In this document: piece by piece, positions 34,402 to 40,874 of the stretch | How the letters are laid out: every line of letters begins with the position of its first letter | How positions within the stretch are numbered: position 1 is the first letter of the stretch | DNA from: Hymenobacter coccineus | Lineage (GTDB): Bacteria > Bacteroidota > Bacteroidia > Cytophagales > Hymenobacteraceae | NCBI RefSeq assembly: GCF_001816125.1 | Contig: NZ_MDZA01000255.1 | Location: forward strand, 1-40,874 | Direction of reading: 5' to 3' | Length of the DNA: 40,874 bases | Notes under the pieces: model-generated | Seen by the model: the letters and a program-made list of their open reading frames with translations, nothing else | What the model was told of the DNA's origin: nothing | Databases searched by the model: none | Made by a program: the position numbers and the translations under genes

Positions 34402-35616
34402 CTACGGCTGCGCCGCCGCAGGCGCGGCCCGCTCAAACATCGGGGTAGTGCCCCCCACCCAATCCTTGTCCTTGTTAAAATCGACGCCGATCATGGCGCC
34501 GCGGCTCAGGCGGGTCAGGCCGGTGAGCAGGCGCGGACGGGACTCGCCGCGCTGCCACACGTACAGCAGTCGGATTTCGCACTTTACCAGCCCGTCGGGG
34601 GATTGTATAACGGGAGCATATGCGACTTTGCGCTGCAACAAATAGTGCGCCTTATTGGGCAAGGCATCAAGATCGGCGGCGGTAACATCCAGCTTCACAC
34701 CGGCTCCGGCAAACGAGTAAAGTGGCTTCAACACGTAGTTTTCCAAGTCGGCCGGGTACTCGGCCAGGTCGCTCACGTAGTGACTGGGCGGTACGAAGGG
34801 GCCCCGCAGCAGCGGCATTGTAAACTTGCTGATGCGAAAAAACCAGTTGGGGTGGCCCACCCATTTCACGTCCACTTCATCGGTCAAATTAAACTCGGTT
34901 TTTAATTCCGGGTGGCGCGCTAGCTCATCGAAAATAATCCGGTTATAAATACGCTTGATTGGAATTTCACGCCCGTCTTTTTCATAAAATAATTGCCGGC
35001 CTTTTTTGCGAATATTGCCCAGATGAATCGCATCAATACCCCACGATTTTTTCGACAGTGCGAAATCAACCCGCGTCTTTTGTAGTTCAGGAAATAATTC
35101 TAGCAGCACCACGTTTTCGGCCGCTTCGTCGCCCAGAATTAATTGGCGCATCTGCGCATGGTACGCCTCCGCATCGGGCACACCCAGAAACGGCGACACG
35201 CCATTAGCGATGGGGTAGTGCTGGCGAAAAACGCCAGGTAGCCAGGCCTGGAAGGCGTATAGAGATGGAAAGCCTTGTAGCTCAATTAGTTGTGGCTCAA
35301 GCTCGTCCTGTGCATCGCGGCACACAGCAAAATCAAACGTCAAGAACTCCGGCCGCTCGTCTTCGTTCGGCACGCGCTGGTGGGGCGGAATGGCCGCCTC
35401 GGTGCGGGCCTTGAAATCGGACTGCGCAATGACGTCGATGATGTTCTCACCGGCAGCAATTAATTTATCGCGCAATCCAGCGGGCACAAATACCGGCGTT
35501 TCGGCCACCCGGAAGTCCAACTGGCCGGGCAGTTGTTGGTCCATGTCGGCCATCATTTCCCGGTAAGTATCCGACGAAAACGCAGCGTTGAAAACCTGGC
35601 GGTAGGCGGGAATCAT
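34402..35616 (-). CDS. ATP-grasp-like ligase of unknown function
   Basis: A 404-residue protein I do not recognise by name. An ATP-grasp fold is suggested by LENYVLKPLYSFAGAGVKLD (a Lys and Gly-rich loop), LLQRKVAYAPVI, KCEIRLLYVW and the earlier PQLIELQGFPSLY, which resembles the substrate-side segment of glutathionylspermidine-synthetase-like enzymes. No signal peptide. It lies between the glutamine amidotransferase and YkvA genes on the same strand, with an AT-rich hairpin (35644-35677) ahead. If it is a ligase, the cluster encodes two ATP-grasp and one GCS2 enzyme, enough for successive amide bonds. Confidence 0.65.
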   Translation of the reverse strand: MIPAYRQVFNAAFSSDTYREMMADMDQQLPGQLDFRVAETPVFVPAGLRDKLIAAGENIIDVIAQSDFKARTEAAIPPHQRVPNEDERPEFLTFDFAVCRDAQDELEPQLIELQGFPSLYAFQAWLPGVFRQHYPIANGVSPFLGVPDAEAYHAQMRQLILGDEAAENVVLLELFPELQKTRVDFALSKKSWGIDAIHLGNIRKKGRQLFYEKDGREIPIKRIYNRIIFDELARHPELKTEFNLTDEVDVKWVGHPNWFFRISKFTMPLLRGPFVPPSHYVSDLAEYPADLENYVLKPLYSFAGAGVKLDVTAADLDALPNKAHYLLQRKVAYAPVIQSPDGLVKCEIRLLYVWQRGESRPRLLTGLTRLSRGAMIGVDFNKDKDWVGGTTPMFERAAPAAAQP

Positions 35617-35643
35617 AAGCGAAGCGGGGCTGAATTAAATGGG

Positions 35644-35677
35644 CCGAATAATTAATGATTTCTAATTAATTATTCGG
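35644..35677 (-). repeat. Hairpin between amidotransferase and second ATP-grasp-like gene
   Basis: CCGAATAATTAAT (35644-35656) and ATTAATTATTCGG (35665-35677) are exact reverse complements, eight-base loop; AT-rich, so a processing or weak attenuation site is more likely than a terminator. Confidence 0.65.
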
Positions 35678-35688
35678 AAGAAAATTAA

Positions 35689-36522
35689 CTAATTAACAGC
35701 GGCTAGTTCGGGGGCAAGCTGGGCCATGGCCAAGCGCAGAAATGTGGGCACCACAATCCCTTCGGTGAGTTCGATGGTAGTAGGGTCGGCGAGTAGGCGC
35801 ACCATTTCGTCGTACTTGTCTTCGCCGTAAGCGGTGATTACCTGCTGCTTGCGCTCGTCGGTAAGCATGTAGCGAAGCATGCCTTCGCCGTCGGCTTCGG
35901 GGTGGAACTGGGTGCCGAGTACCTCGGGCGAGAAGCGGATGGCCATTACGGCGCGGGCCAGCGCCACGTGGGGGCGCTCTTTTTCGAGGCACAGAATTTC
36001 AGCTCCCAGGGCCCCCAGCCGTTCCAAATTGGGGTGAGTGAGCTGGTAATCACGCGAGTCGACGGCGAAAAACGGCTCTGGTAGGGCCCCTAGCACAGGG
36101 TCGGCGTGGCCGGCGTCGGTGAGGTGCACGGGCATCACCCCAAACGAAGTGGACTTGCGCTGGCTCAGCTCGCCGAGGCCGAAGTGGCGGCTCACGAGCT
36201 GGAACGAGTGGCAAATTAGCAGCAGGTGCTTGCTGGGCCCTGACGTTTGGTTGTGGGCAAATAATTCATCAATCAGCTGAAAGTAACCGCTTTCCCAGGC
36301 CTCAGCGGTGGCCAGCGGGCTGCCGGGGCCCCCGGAGGAAATAAAAATATCAAAGTCGATGAGGCGCGGGAGTTGGTCCTGGCCGCGCACGTCGAAGGTT
36401 TCGGTGGCAAAGTGGATGCCGTGGTCGGCCTCGGCGCGGCGAATGAGCTGGCGAATGCAGCGCATGCCCTCGTTGGCCGCGCCCATGTACATATCCAGGA
36501 TAGCTAAGCGAATAGTTTTCAT
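35689..36522 (-). CDS. Class I glutamine amidotransferase-like protein
   Basis: A 277-residue GATase1-fold protein. The nucleophile elbow is LLICHSFQL with Cys104, and the catalytic His207/Glu209 stand in QFHPEAD, so the Cys-His-Glu triad is intact; FISSGGPGSP at about 60-69 forms the oxyanion strand. The elbow reads C-H-S-F in place of the more usual C-x-G. Members either deliver ammonia to a partner ligase or hydrolyse gamma-glutamyl bonds. The neighbours are a carboxylate-amine ligase upstream and an ATP-grasp-like protein downstream, so it may supply nitrogen for amide formation or trim gamma-glutamyl intermediates (inference). Confidence 0.85.
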   Translation of the reverse strand: MKTIRLAILDMYMGAANEGMRCIRQLIRRAEADHGIHFATETFDVRGQDQLPRLIDFDIFISSGGPGSPLATAEAWESGYFQLIDELFAHNQTSGPSKHLLLICHSFQLVSRHFGLGELSQRKSTSFGVMPVHLTDAGHADPVLGALPEPFFAVDSRDYQLTHPNLERLGALGAEILCLEKERPHVALARAVMAIRFSPEVLGTQFHPEADGEGMLRYMLTDERKQQVITAYGEDKYDEMVRLLADPTTIELTEGIVVPTFLRLAMAQLAPELAAVN

Positions 36523-36572
36523 AAAGCAAGAAATTGGTAATCAACAGTAAAAGGGAAAATAAGCAAAACAGA

Positions 36573-36596
36573 AACGCCAACCAAGCGGCTGGCGTT
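36573..36596 (-). terminator. Hairpin between GCS2 ligase and amidotransferase genes
   Basis: AACGCCAACC (36573-36582) pairs with GGCTGGCGTT (36587-36596) with one wobble. On the minus strand the stem is followed by TCTGTTTTGCTT, so partial termination is plausible. Confidence 0.6.
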
Positions 36597-36618
36597 CTAG
36601 TTTGGAAAAGCCCCAAAA

Positions 36619-37722
36619 TTACAACCCGTGCGTGGTTTCGGACAAGATGTAGTCCACAACCTTGGTCAGATCGCCGGTCTGGTGGAAAACAGCGAGCTGG
36701 CGGTCGGCGCCGGTGCCCATTTCCAGCATTTTCAGCACGTACTCCACTTCGTGGCGGCTGCCGAGTTCGTCCAGTACATCATCCACAAAATCAAGTAGTT
36801 CAAGGATAAGTTGGCGGGCCGGCTTTTCTTCCTGCGTGCCAAAGTCAATGAGCGTGCCGCTGATGCCGTAGCGAGCGGCGCGCCACTTGTTTTCCTTGAT
36901 GAGGGCGCTGCGGTACACCCGAAAATTCAGGTTTTGCTCCTTTAACTTATAGATTTTAGCTACGAGCGCCTGCATGACGGCCGCCACGGCGATGGTTTCG
37001 TCGGCGCGCATCATCATGTCGCAGATGCGGTATTCGATGGTATCGAAGAAGGGGTGCAGGCGAATGTCCCACCAGATTTTCTTGCCGTTGTCGATGCAAC
37101 CGGTCTTTATCAGGAGCGCCAAAAACTCATCGTAGTCGCTGGCACTGTGAAAAAAGCCGGGGATGCCGGTGCGTGGGAAGCGCTCAAATACCTTGGTCCT
37201 AAAGGACTTATAGCCCGTTTCGCGGCCTTCCCAAAACGGCGAGTTGGTGCTGAGCGCGAACAGGTGCGGCAGGAAATAGCGCAGGGCGTTCATCATGTAC
37301 ACGCCCAAATCACGGTTTTCGATGCCAACGTGCACGTGCATCCCAAACACGAGGTTTGAGCGGGCGGCCTCCTGCAATTCCTCCACAATTTTATCATAGC
37401 GGGCATCGGGCGTAATGGGCTGGTCTTGCCAGCGCGAAAACGGGTGCGTACCCGCCGCCGCGATTTTCAAGCCCACGCGGTCGGCCAGTTCAATTACTTG
37501 GCGGCGTAGGTGCACCACTTCGGTCCGCGCCTCGTCAATATTCTTGCAAATATTGGTGCCGACTTCCACCACCGACTCGTGCATTTCGGCCTTCACCTGC
37601 TCGTGCAGGGTGATTTTGCCGTCCTCCACAATTTTCGACATGTGGGAGCGCAAGTCGCGGGTGATGGGGTCGATGGTTTGGAATTCTTCTTCAATTCCGA
37701 GGGTGAAAACTGGCCGGGCCAT
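36619..37722 (-). CDS. Carboxylate-amine ligase, GCS2/YbdK family
   Basis: A 367-residue ATP-dependent ligase with a glutamate-cysteine-ligase-like fold. Signatures: FTLGIEEEFQTIDP at the N-terminus (Mg/ATP-binding Glu residues), EMHESVVEVGT, AAGTHPFSRW, FGMHVHVGIEN, and a C-terminal WWDIRLHP and EYRICDMMM. Length fits the YbdK group (about 370). The members join an amine to a carboxylate, usually glutamate; the natural product is unknown in most species. No signal peptide; cytoplasmic. It lies between the ATP-grasp gene (131 bases upstream) and the amidotransferase gene. Confidence 0.93.
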   Translation of the reverse strand: MARPVFTLGIEEEFQTIDPITRDLRSHMSKIVEDGKITLHEQVKAEMHESVVEVGTNICKNIDEARTEVVHLRRQVIELADRVGLKIAAAGTHPFSRWQDQPITPDARYDKIVEELQEAARSNLVFGMHVHVGIENRDLGVYMMNALRYFLPHLFALSTNSPFWEGRETGYKSFRTKVFERFPRTGIPGFFHSASDYDEFLALLIKTGCIDNGKKIWWDIRLHPFFDTIEYRICDMMMRADETIAVAAVMQALVAKIYKLKEQNLNFRVYRSALIKENKWRAARYGISGTLIDFGTQEEKPARQLILELLDFVDDVLDELGSRHEVEYVLKMLEMGTGADRQLAVFHQTGDLTKVVDYILSETTHGL

Positions 37723-37790
37723 AGCAATTAAACTACTGAAAATGAGAAGAAAGTCCCTGGGTTAGTTCCTGAGTGCCAAAGCACCGCCAT

Positions 37791-37828
37791 AAAAAGGGCC
37801 GCCGCCACGTGCAACGGCGGCCCTTTTT
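37791..37828 (-). terminator. Hairpin terminator or attenuator between ATP-grasp and GCS2 genes
   Basis: Perfect 14-base arms 37791-37804 and 37815-37828 (AAAAAGGGCCGCCG), ten-base loop, with T5 at the end on either strand. As it lies inside a same-strand cluster it may attenuate and not fully end transcription. Confidence 0.8.
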
Positions 37829-37853
37829 GGGCAGAGGCACCAAGAAGAGGCGA

Positions 37854-39050
37854 TTATTTTTTGGGCGCCGGCTTTTTGGGCTTGGCCGGTGCTCCGCCAG
37901 CCGGAGCTGCCTTAGGAGCTGATTTGGGCTTGGGGGCAGGCTTGGGCACGCTGCCCGTGGGCGCTTCAGGCTTGGGAGCGCCGGACTTTTTGGGCGCGGC
38001 GGCTTTTTTAGGGGCTGCTGGGGCCCCAGTTGCGCCCAAATCATTGGTTTCGTGCACGGAAGCACCTACTTTCGCCTTGCCAGCGGCCGATGGAGCAGCC
38101 ACTTGGCTAGCTGATTTCTGCACAAACGTGCCCCAGGTGAGGTTGGTAGTGCCAGGCTGCTGGGCCTGGGCCCGCGCAATGGCGAGGTTAGCGGCGTGCT
38201 CTACCACCCACTCAAAGTTCTCGGGCCCCACCGAGTTAATGTCGGCATCGGGGGCAGGGTTGCCAAAATCAATGGCGATGGGAATGCCGTCACGCACCGC
38301 AAACTCCACCGTATTAAAGTCATAGCCCAGGCCCTGGCACAGGCGCAGGGTGTAGTCTTTCACGGTAGCGAGCAGCTTTTCGCCGGCTTCGCCCTGGGTT
38401 TTCATCTCAGTTTGGTAGCGCTGGTGAAATTCGTTGCGCGGCTCATAGGGCATGATGAGCACGTCTTTGCCGCCCAGGCAGTAGCACCGGAAATAGTCGG
38501 TAAAATCGACTGCTTCCTGGTACAGCATCACTAGCTGGCCGGTTTCTTCGTAGGCACTCAAGGCCTCGTAGGGGTTGTCGACCTTATACACACTTTTCCA
38601 GCCGCCACCTGAGTGAGGCTTCATGAAGGCCGGAAAGCCAATTTTCTCAAAGGCCTTTTCCCAATCGAACAGGTTGAGGTTGCGAAACGAGTTTTCGCTG
38701 GTGTCGTCGGGGCGGTGCTTGCTGGGCAGCAGCAGGGTTTTGGGCACGGGCACGCCGAGCTGCACGGCCAGGGCGTTGTTGAAGAATTTCTCGTCGGCGC
38801 TCCACCAAAACGGGTTGTTAATCACGTCGGTACCCGTGAGGGCGGCGTTCTTGAGGTAGGCGCGGTAGAAGGGTACGTCCTGCGAAATCCGGTCGATGAT
38901 GACGGCGTAGTCGGTGGGCACGGCTTGCTCGACGTGGTCGATTTTGACAAATTCGGCGGTAATGCCATCGACGGCTTTCTGATTCACGCGGTCGACGAAA
39001 GCCTGCGGAAAGGTGTTTTCCTGGCCAAAGAGGATGCCAATTTTTTTCAT
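37854..39050 (-). CDS. ATP-grasp ligase (RimK-like) with Lys/Pro/Ala-rich C-terminal tail
   Basis: A 398-residue protein. The ATP-grasp core includes FPAFMKPHSGGGWKSVYKV (adenine/phosphate loop), LVMLYQEAVDFTDYFRCY and the metal-binding end NTVEFAVRDG with IAIDFGNPAPD. It should form an amide or ester bond from a carboxyl phosphate. From about residue 312 to the end comes a Lys/Pro/Ala-rich, basic, histone H1-like tail (KKAAAPKKSGAPKPEAP, PAKPKKPAPKK) that is not part of the family core. No signal peptide. It follows the esterase gene by 41 bases and precedes GCS2; together they suggest stepwise ligation of a small peptide-like product. Confidence 0.88.
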   Translation of the reverse strand: MKKIGILFGQENTFPQAFVDRVNQKAVDGITAEFVKIDHVEQAVPTDYAVIIDRISQDVPFYRAYLKNAALTGTDVINNPFWWSADEKFFNNALAVQLGVPVPKTLLLPSKHRPDDTSENSFRNLNLFDWEKAFEKIGFPAFMKPHSGGGWKSVYKVDNPYEALSAYEETGQLVMLYQEAVDFTDYFRCYCLGGKDVLIMPYEPRNEFHQRYQTEMKTQGEAGEKLLATVKDYTLRLCQGLGYDFNTVEFAVRDGIPIAIDFGNPAPDADINSVGPENFEWVVEHAANLAIARAQAQQPGTTNLTWGTFVQKSASQVAAPSAAGKAKVGASVHETNDLGATGAPAAPKKAAAPKKSGAPKPEAPTGSVPKPAPKPKSAPKAAPAGGAPAKPKKPAPKK

Positions 39051-39091
39051 GATAAGAAGCGTTTGGGTGTGTTTAAGAAGAGAAGCTCAGG

Positions 39092-39796
39092 CTAAATCGT
39101 GTTCAGGTACTGCGGAAACATTTCGCGCCATATTGGCCAGTCGTGGGTGCCGTAGGGGTTCACGTCGAGGCGGTACGGGATGCCCTTGCGGCCCAGCAGG
39201 GCGGCCATCTGGTAATTCGATTCCTTACAAAAATCGTGTTCAGCCGTGCACATGTTGATGTTCATCCACTGGAAATGCTCGCTGTGGGCCCCGGGCATGA
39301 ACTCGGGCGGGTTGTTGTAGTATACGTTCTCGTCGTGGTAGCCGCCGAGGAACTGGCGGATATCGAAGGCCGCGCCCATTGTGAACAGGTGGGCCACTTG
39401 GTCGGGGTGCCGGAAGGCGAAGTTGAGCGCGTGGTAGCCGCCGAAGCTGCACCCGGCCACCGCAATCTTGTCCACGTGACACTCCTGCTGGAGCTGCGGC
39501 ACGAGTTCTTCGCAGAGAAAACGGTCGTAGAAAACGTGGTTCTGCACCCGCACCGCGGGCTCTAAGTGCTTGGCGTACCACGAGTACTGGTCGATGCTGT
39601 CGATGCAGTACAGTTTCACGCGGCCGGCTTCTATAAGCGGGCGGGCGGCCTCGACGAGGTTGAAATCGCGGGCCTCGTAGTGGCGGCCGCCCGAGGTGGG
39701 GAAAATAACTACGGGGTAGCCCCAGGTGCCAAACACGAGCATGTCGATGTCTTGGCCGAGGTGGTGCGAATAAAAGCGGCGGTGCTGTTCTTGCAA
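39092..39796 (-). CDS. Esterase-family alpha/beta hydrolase (PF00756-like)
   Basis: A protein of 234 residues from a TTG at 39796, where homologous sequence starts (QEQHRRFYSHHLGQDIDML); the open frame reaches an ATG at 39916 but those 40 residues are not family-like. Core: MLVFGTWGYPVVIFPTSGG, YSWYAKHL, nucleophile elbow VAGCSFGGYHAL, and a final GTHDWPIWREMFP carrying the catalytic His. The acid is not certain. It is related to the esterase D/enterochelin-esterase type. First gene of the minus-strand amidoligase cluster, 41 bases before the ATP-grasp gene; could hydrolyse an ester or thioester of the cluster product. Confidence 0.82.
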   Translation of the reverse strand: MQEQHRRFYSHHLGQDIDMLVFGTWGYPVVIFPTSGGRHYEARDFNLVEAARPLIEAGRVKLYCIDSIDQYSWYAKHLEPAVRVQNHVFYDRFLCEELVPQLQQECHVDKIAVAGCSFGGYHALNFAFRHPDQVAHLFTMGAAFDIRQFLGGYHDENVYYNNPPEFMPGAHSEHFQWMNINMCTAEHDFCKESNYQMAALLGRKGIPYRLDVNPYGTHDWPIWREMFPQYLNTI

Positions 39797-39938
39797 AATC
39801 GGGGGGCGGGGGAAGAAGCATGGAGGGCCAGCAGGGACCGGCCGGTGCGGCAAACTAGCAAGAAAATTATTAGCCGTAGTAATAAAGTAAGAAATAAAGG
39901 GGCAGGCCCTGCCCACTGGTGGGGGCTCCAGCCAGGGG

Positions 39939-39972
39939 TTGTACGGTAAGTGCCGGGGCTGCCGTTACTTTG
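39939..39972 (+). promoter_or_regulatory. Possible promoter of the right-edge esterase
   Basis: TTG at 39939-39941 and TTACTTTG at 39965-39972, one base off the TAnnTTTG box, 23-base spacer, four bases before the ATG. It would give a leaderless message; weak evidence. Confidence 0.3.
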
Positions 39973-39976
39973 CCGC

Positions 39977-40874
39977 ATGGTTGTGGTGAATGCAGACGCG
40001 GCGTTGCTAGCCGTGCGGCAGCACGAAGAAGTGCTGGCGTCGGAGTTTTTGGGCCGCCCGGTGGCGGTGAGTGTGCTGCTGCCCCCCGGCCATGATATGG
40101 CCCGGCCCGCGCCCTACCCTGTGCTCTACCTCAACGACGGCCAGGACCTGGAGCGCTTGTACCTGCGCGCCACGCTGGCCGCGTTGTGGGACCAGGGGGC
40201 CCTGGGGCCCTTCGTGTTGGTGGCGCCTCACGCCAACGAGCAACGCCTGCACGAGTACGGCATTGCCGGCCGGCCCGACTACAACGGCCGCGGCAACCGC
40301 GCTGAGGCCTACACCGACTTTGTGCTGCGCGAGCTGCTGCCCTGGGCCCAGGCCCAGTTCCGCGCCACGGCCGACCCCGCCGACGCCGTATTCGCCGGGT
40401 TCTCGCTGGGTGGGCTGATGGCTTTTGATGCCGTGTGGCACCACCCCGAGGCTTTTGCGCGGGCGGGGGCCTTCTCGGGCTCGTTCTGGTGGCGCGGGCG
40501 GGCCGTGGGCGATGGCTACACGCCCGCCGACCGCCTTATGCACCAGCAGATTCAGGCGCGGCCGGCGCACCCCACCCACGCCTTCTGGCTGCAAACCGGC
40601 ACCCTCGACGAGCGCAACGACCGCAACGAAAACGGCGTCATCGACGCCATTGAGGACTCTCTGGACCTCGTGGATGCCTTGCGCACTCAAGGGCTTGATA
40701 TTGCCCGGCAGCTGCGCTACGTGCAGGTGGAGGGCGGCCACCATCACCCCGATACCTGGGGCCGGGTGCTGCCCGATTTCCTGGCCTGGGCGTTTGGGGC
40801 CCCCGCCGTGGCGGCCGCGCTGCCGCCGCCGCTGCCCGTGGTGCGCCTGCATCTCGATCCCGCACCTGGCCCCC
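39977..40874 (+). CDS. Esterase-family alpha/beta hydrolase (enterochelin-esterase-like), cut by the right edge
   Basis: At least 299 codons, open to the window end. VAVSVLLPPGHDMARPAPYP and VLYLNDGQDLERLY are typical of PF00756 esterases; the elbow is FAGFSLGGLMAF with the catalytic Ser, WLQTGTLDERNDRNENGVID holds a likely acid, and VEGGHHHPDTWGRVLPDFL the His. No signal peptide. It is divergent from the other esterase of the same superfamily with a 180-base gap. It may belong to the same pathway. Confidence 0.88.
   Translation, partial: MVVVNADAALLAVRQHEEVLASEFLGRPVAVSVLLPPGHDMARPAPYPVLYLNDGQDLERLYLRATLAALWDQGALGPFVLVAPHANEQRLHEYGIAGRPDYNGRGNRAEAYTDFVLRELLPWAQAQFRATADPADAVFAGFSLGGLMAFDAVWHHPEAFARAGAFSGSFWWRGRAVGDGYTPADRLMHQQIQARPAHPTHAFWLQTGTLDERNDRNENGVIDAIEDSLDLVDALRTQGLDIARQLRYVQVEGGHHHPDTWGRVLPDFLAWAFGAPAVAAALPPPLPVVRLHLDPAPGP

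Noticed and set aside
1..40874. CRISPR array, tRNA or rRNA genes, insertion sequence transposases
   Set aside because: No regularly spaced direct repeats, no cloverleaf or rRNA-like stretch and no transposase or integrase motif was seen on either strand.

Overview
The window looks like a high-GC Bacteroidota chromosome, most likely Cytophagales of the Hymenobacter type. Evidence: a SusC/SusD pair, PorT- and phenol-degradation-type outer-membrane barrels, GH92/GH97/GH125 enzymes, no Shine-Dalgarno sequences ahead of starts, and Bacteroidota-type TAnnTTTG promoter boxes. The genus is inference. No tRNA, rRNA, CRISPR array, transposase or phage gene was seen.

Layout. 1-7.4 kb: a left-edge-truncated outer-membrane barrel gene, a secreted alpha/beta hydrolase, a lipoprotein, a large UvrD/RecB-like helicase-nuclease and a PorT-like barrel. 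7.4-22.4 kb: a polysaccharide utilization locus (PUL) for alpha-mannan or mannosylated glycoprotein. On the minus strand run susC, susD, a secreted HExxH basic-secretory-protein peptidase, GH92 and GH125; on the plus strand a second GH92 and a LacI-type regulator; then a minus-strand FucP-type sugar transporter. Three copies of an 18-bp near-palindrome (ideal TGCTAAAACGTTTTAGCA) lie upstream of susC, the second GH92 and the transporter and are the probable LacI operators. 23-33.8 kb: mostly housekeeping genes, including a thioesterase, a cold-shock protein, GH97, a DEAD-box RNA helicase with an RGG tail, a PA2169-family protein, a BaiN/YhiN flavoprotein, two SDR proteins, a DUF1571 protein carrying a LysM-like insertion, and a YCII-like protein. 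33.8-40.9 kb: a minus-strand cluster of esterase, ATP-grasp ligase, GCS2 carboxylate-amine ligase, class I glutamine amidotransferase, a second ATP-grasp-like protein and a YkvA-like protein, with a divergent second esterase running off the right edge. This cluster looks like an undescribed pathway making or modifying a small peptide or amide metabolite and is the best candidate for a new system.

Two sequence-level themes cut across the window. The palindrome GGGGCCCC is strikingly frequent, like a highly iterated palindrome. Several genes carry single-base frame breaks, three of them exactly at a GGGGCCCC tract; GH97 has two compensating shifts that scramble its N-terminus. These may be assembly errors or real slippage sites, so the affected genes are given as frame-broken and not assumed dead.
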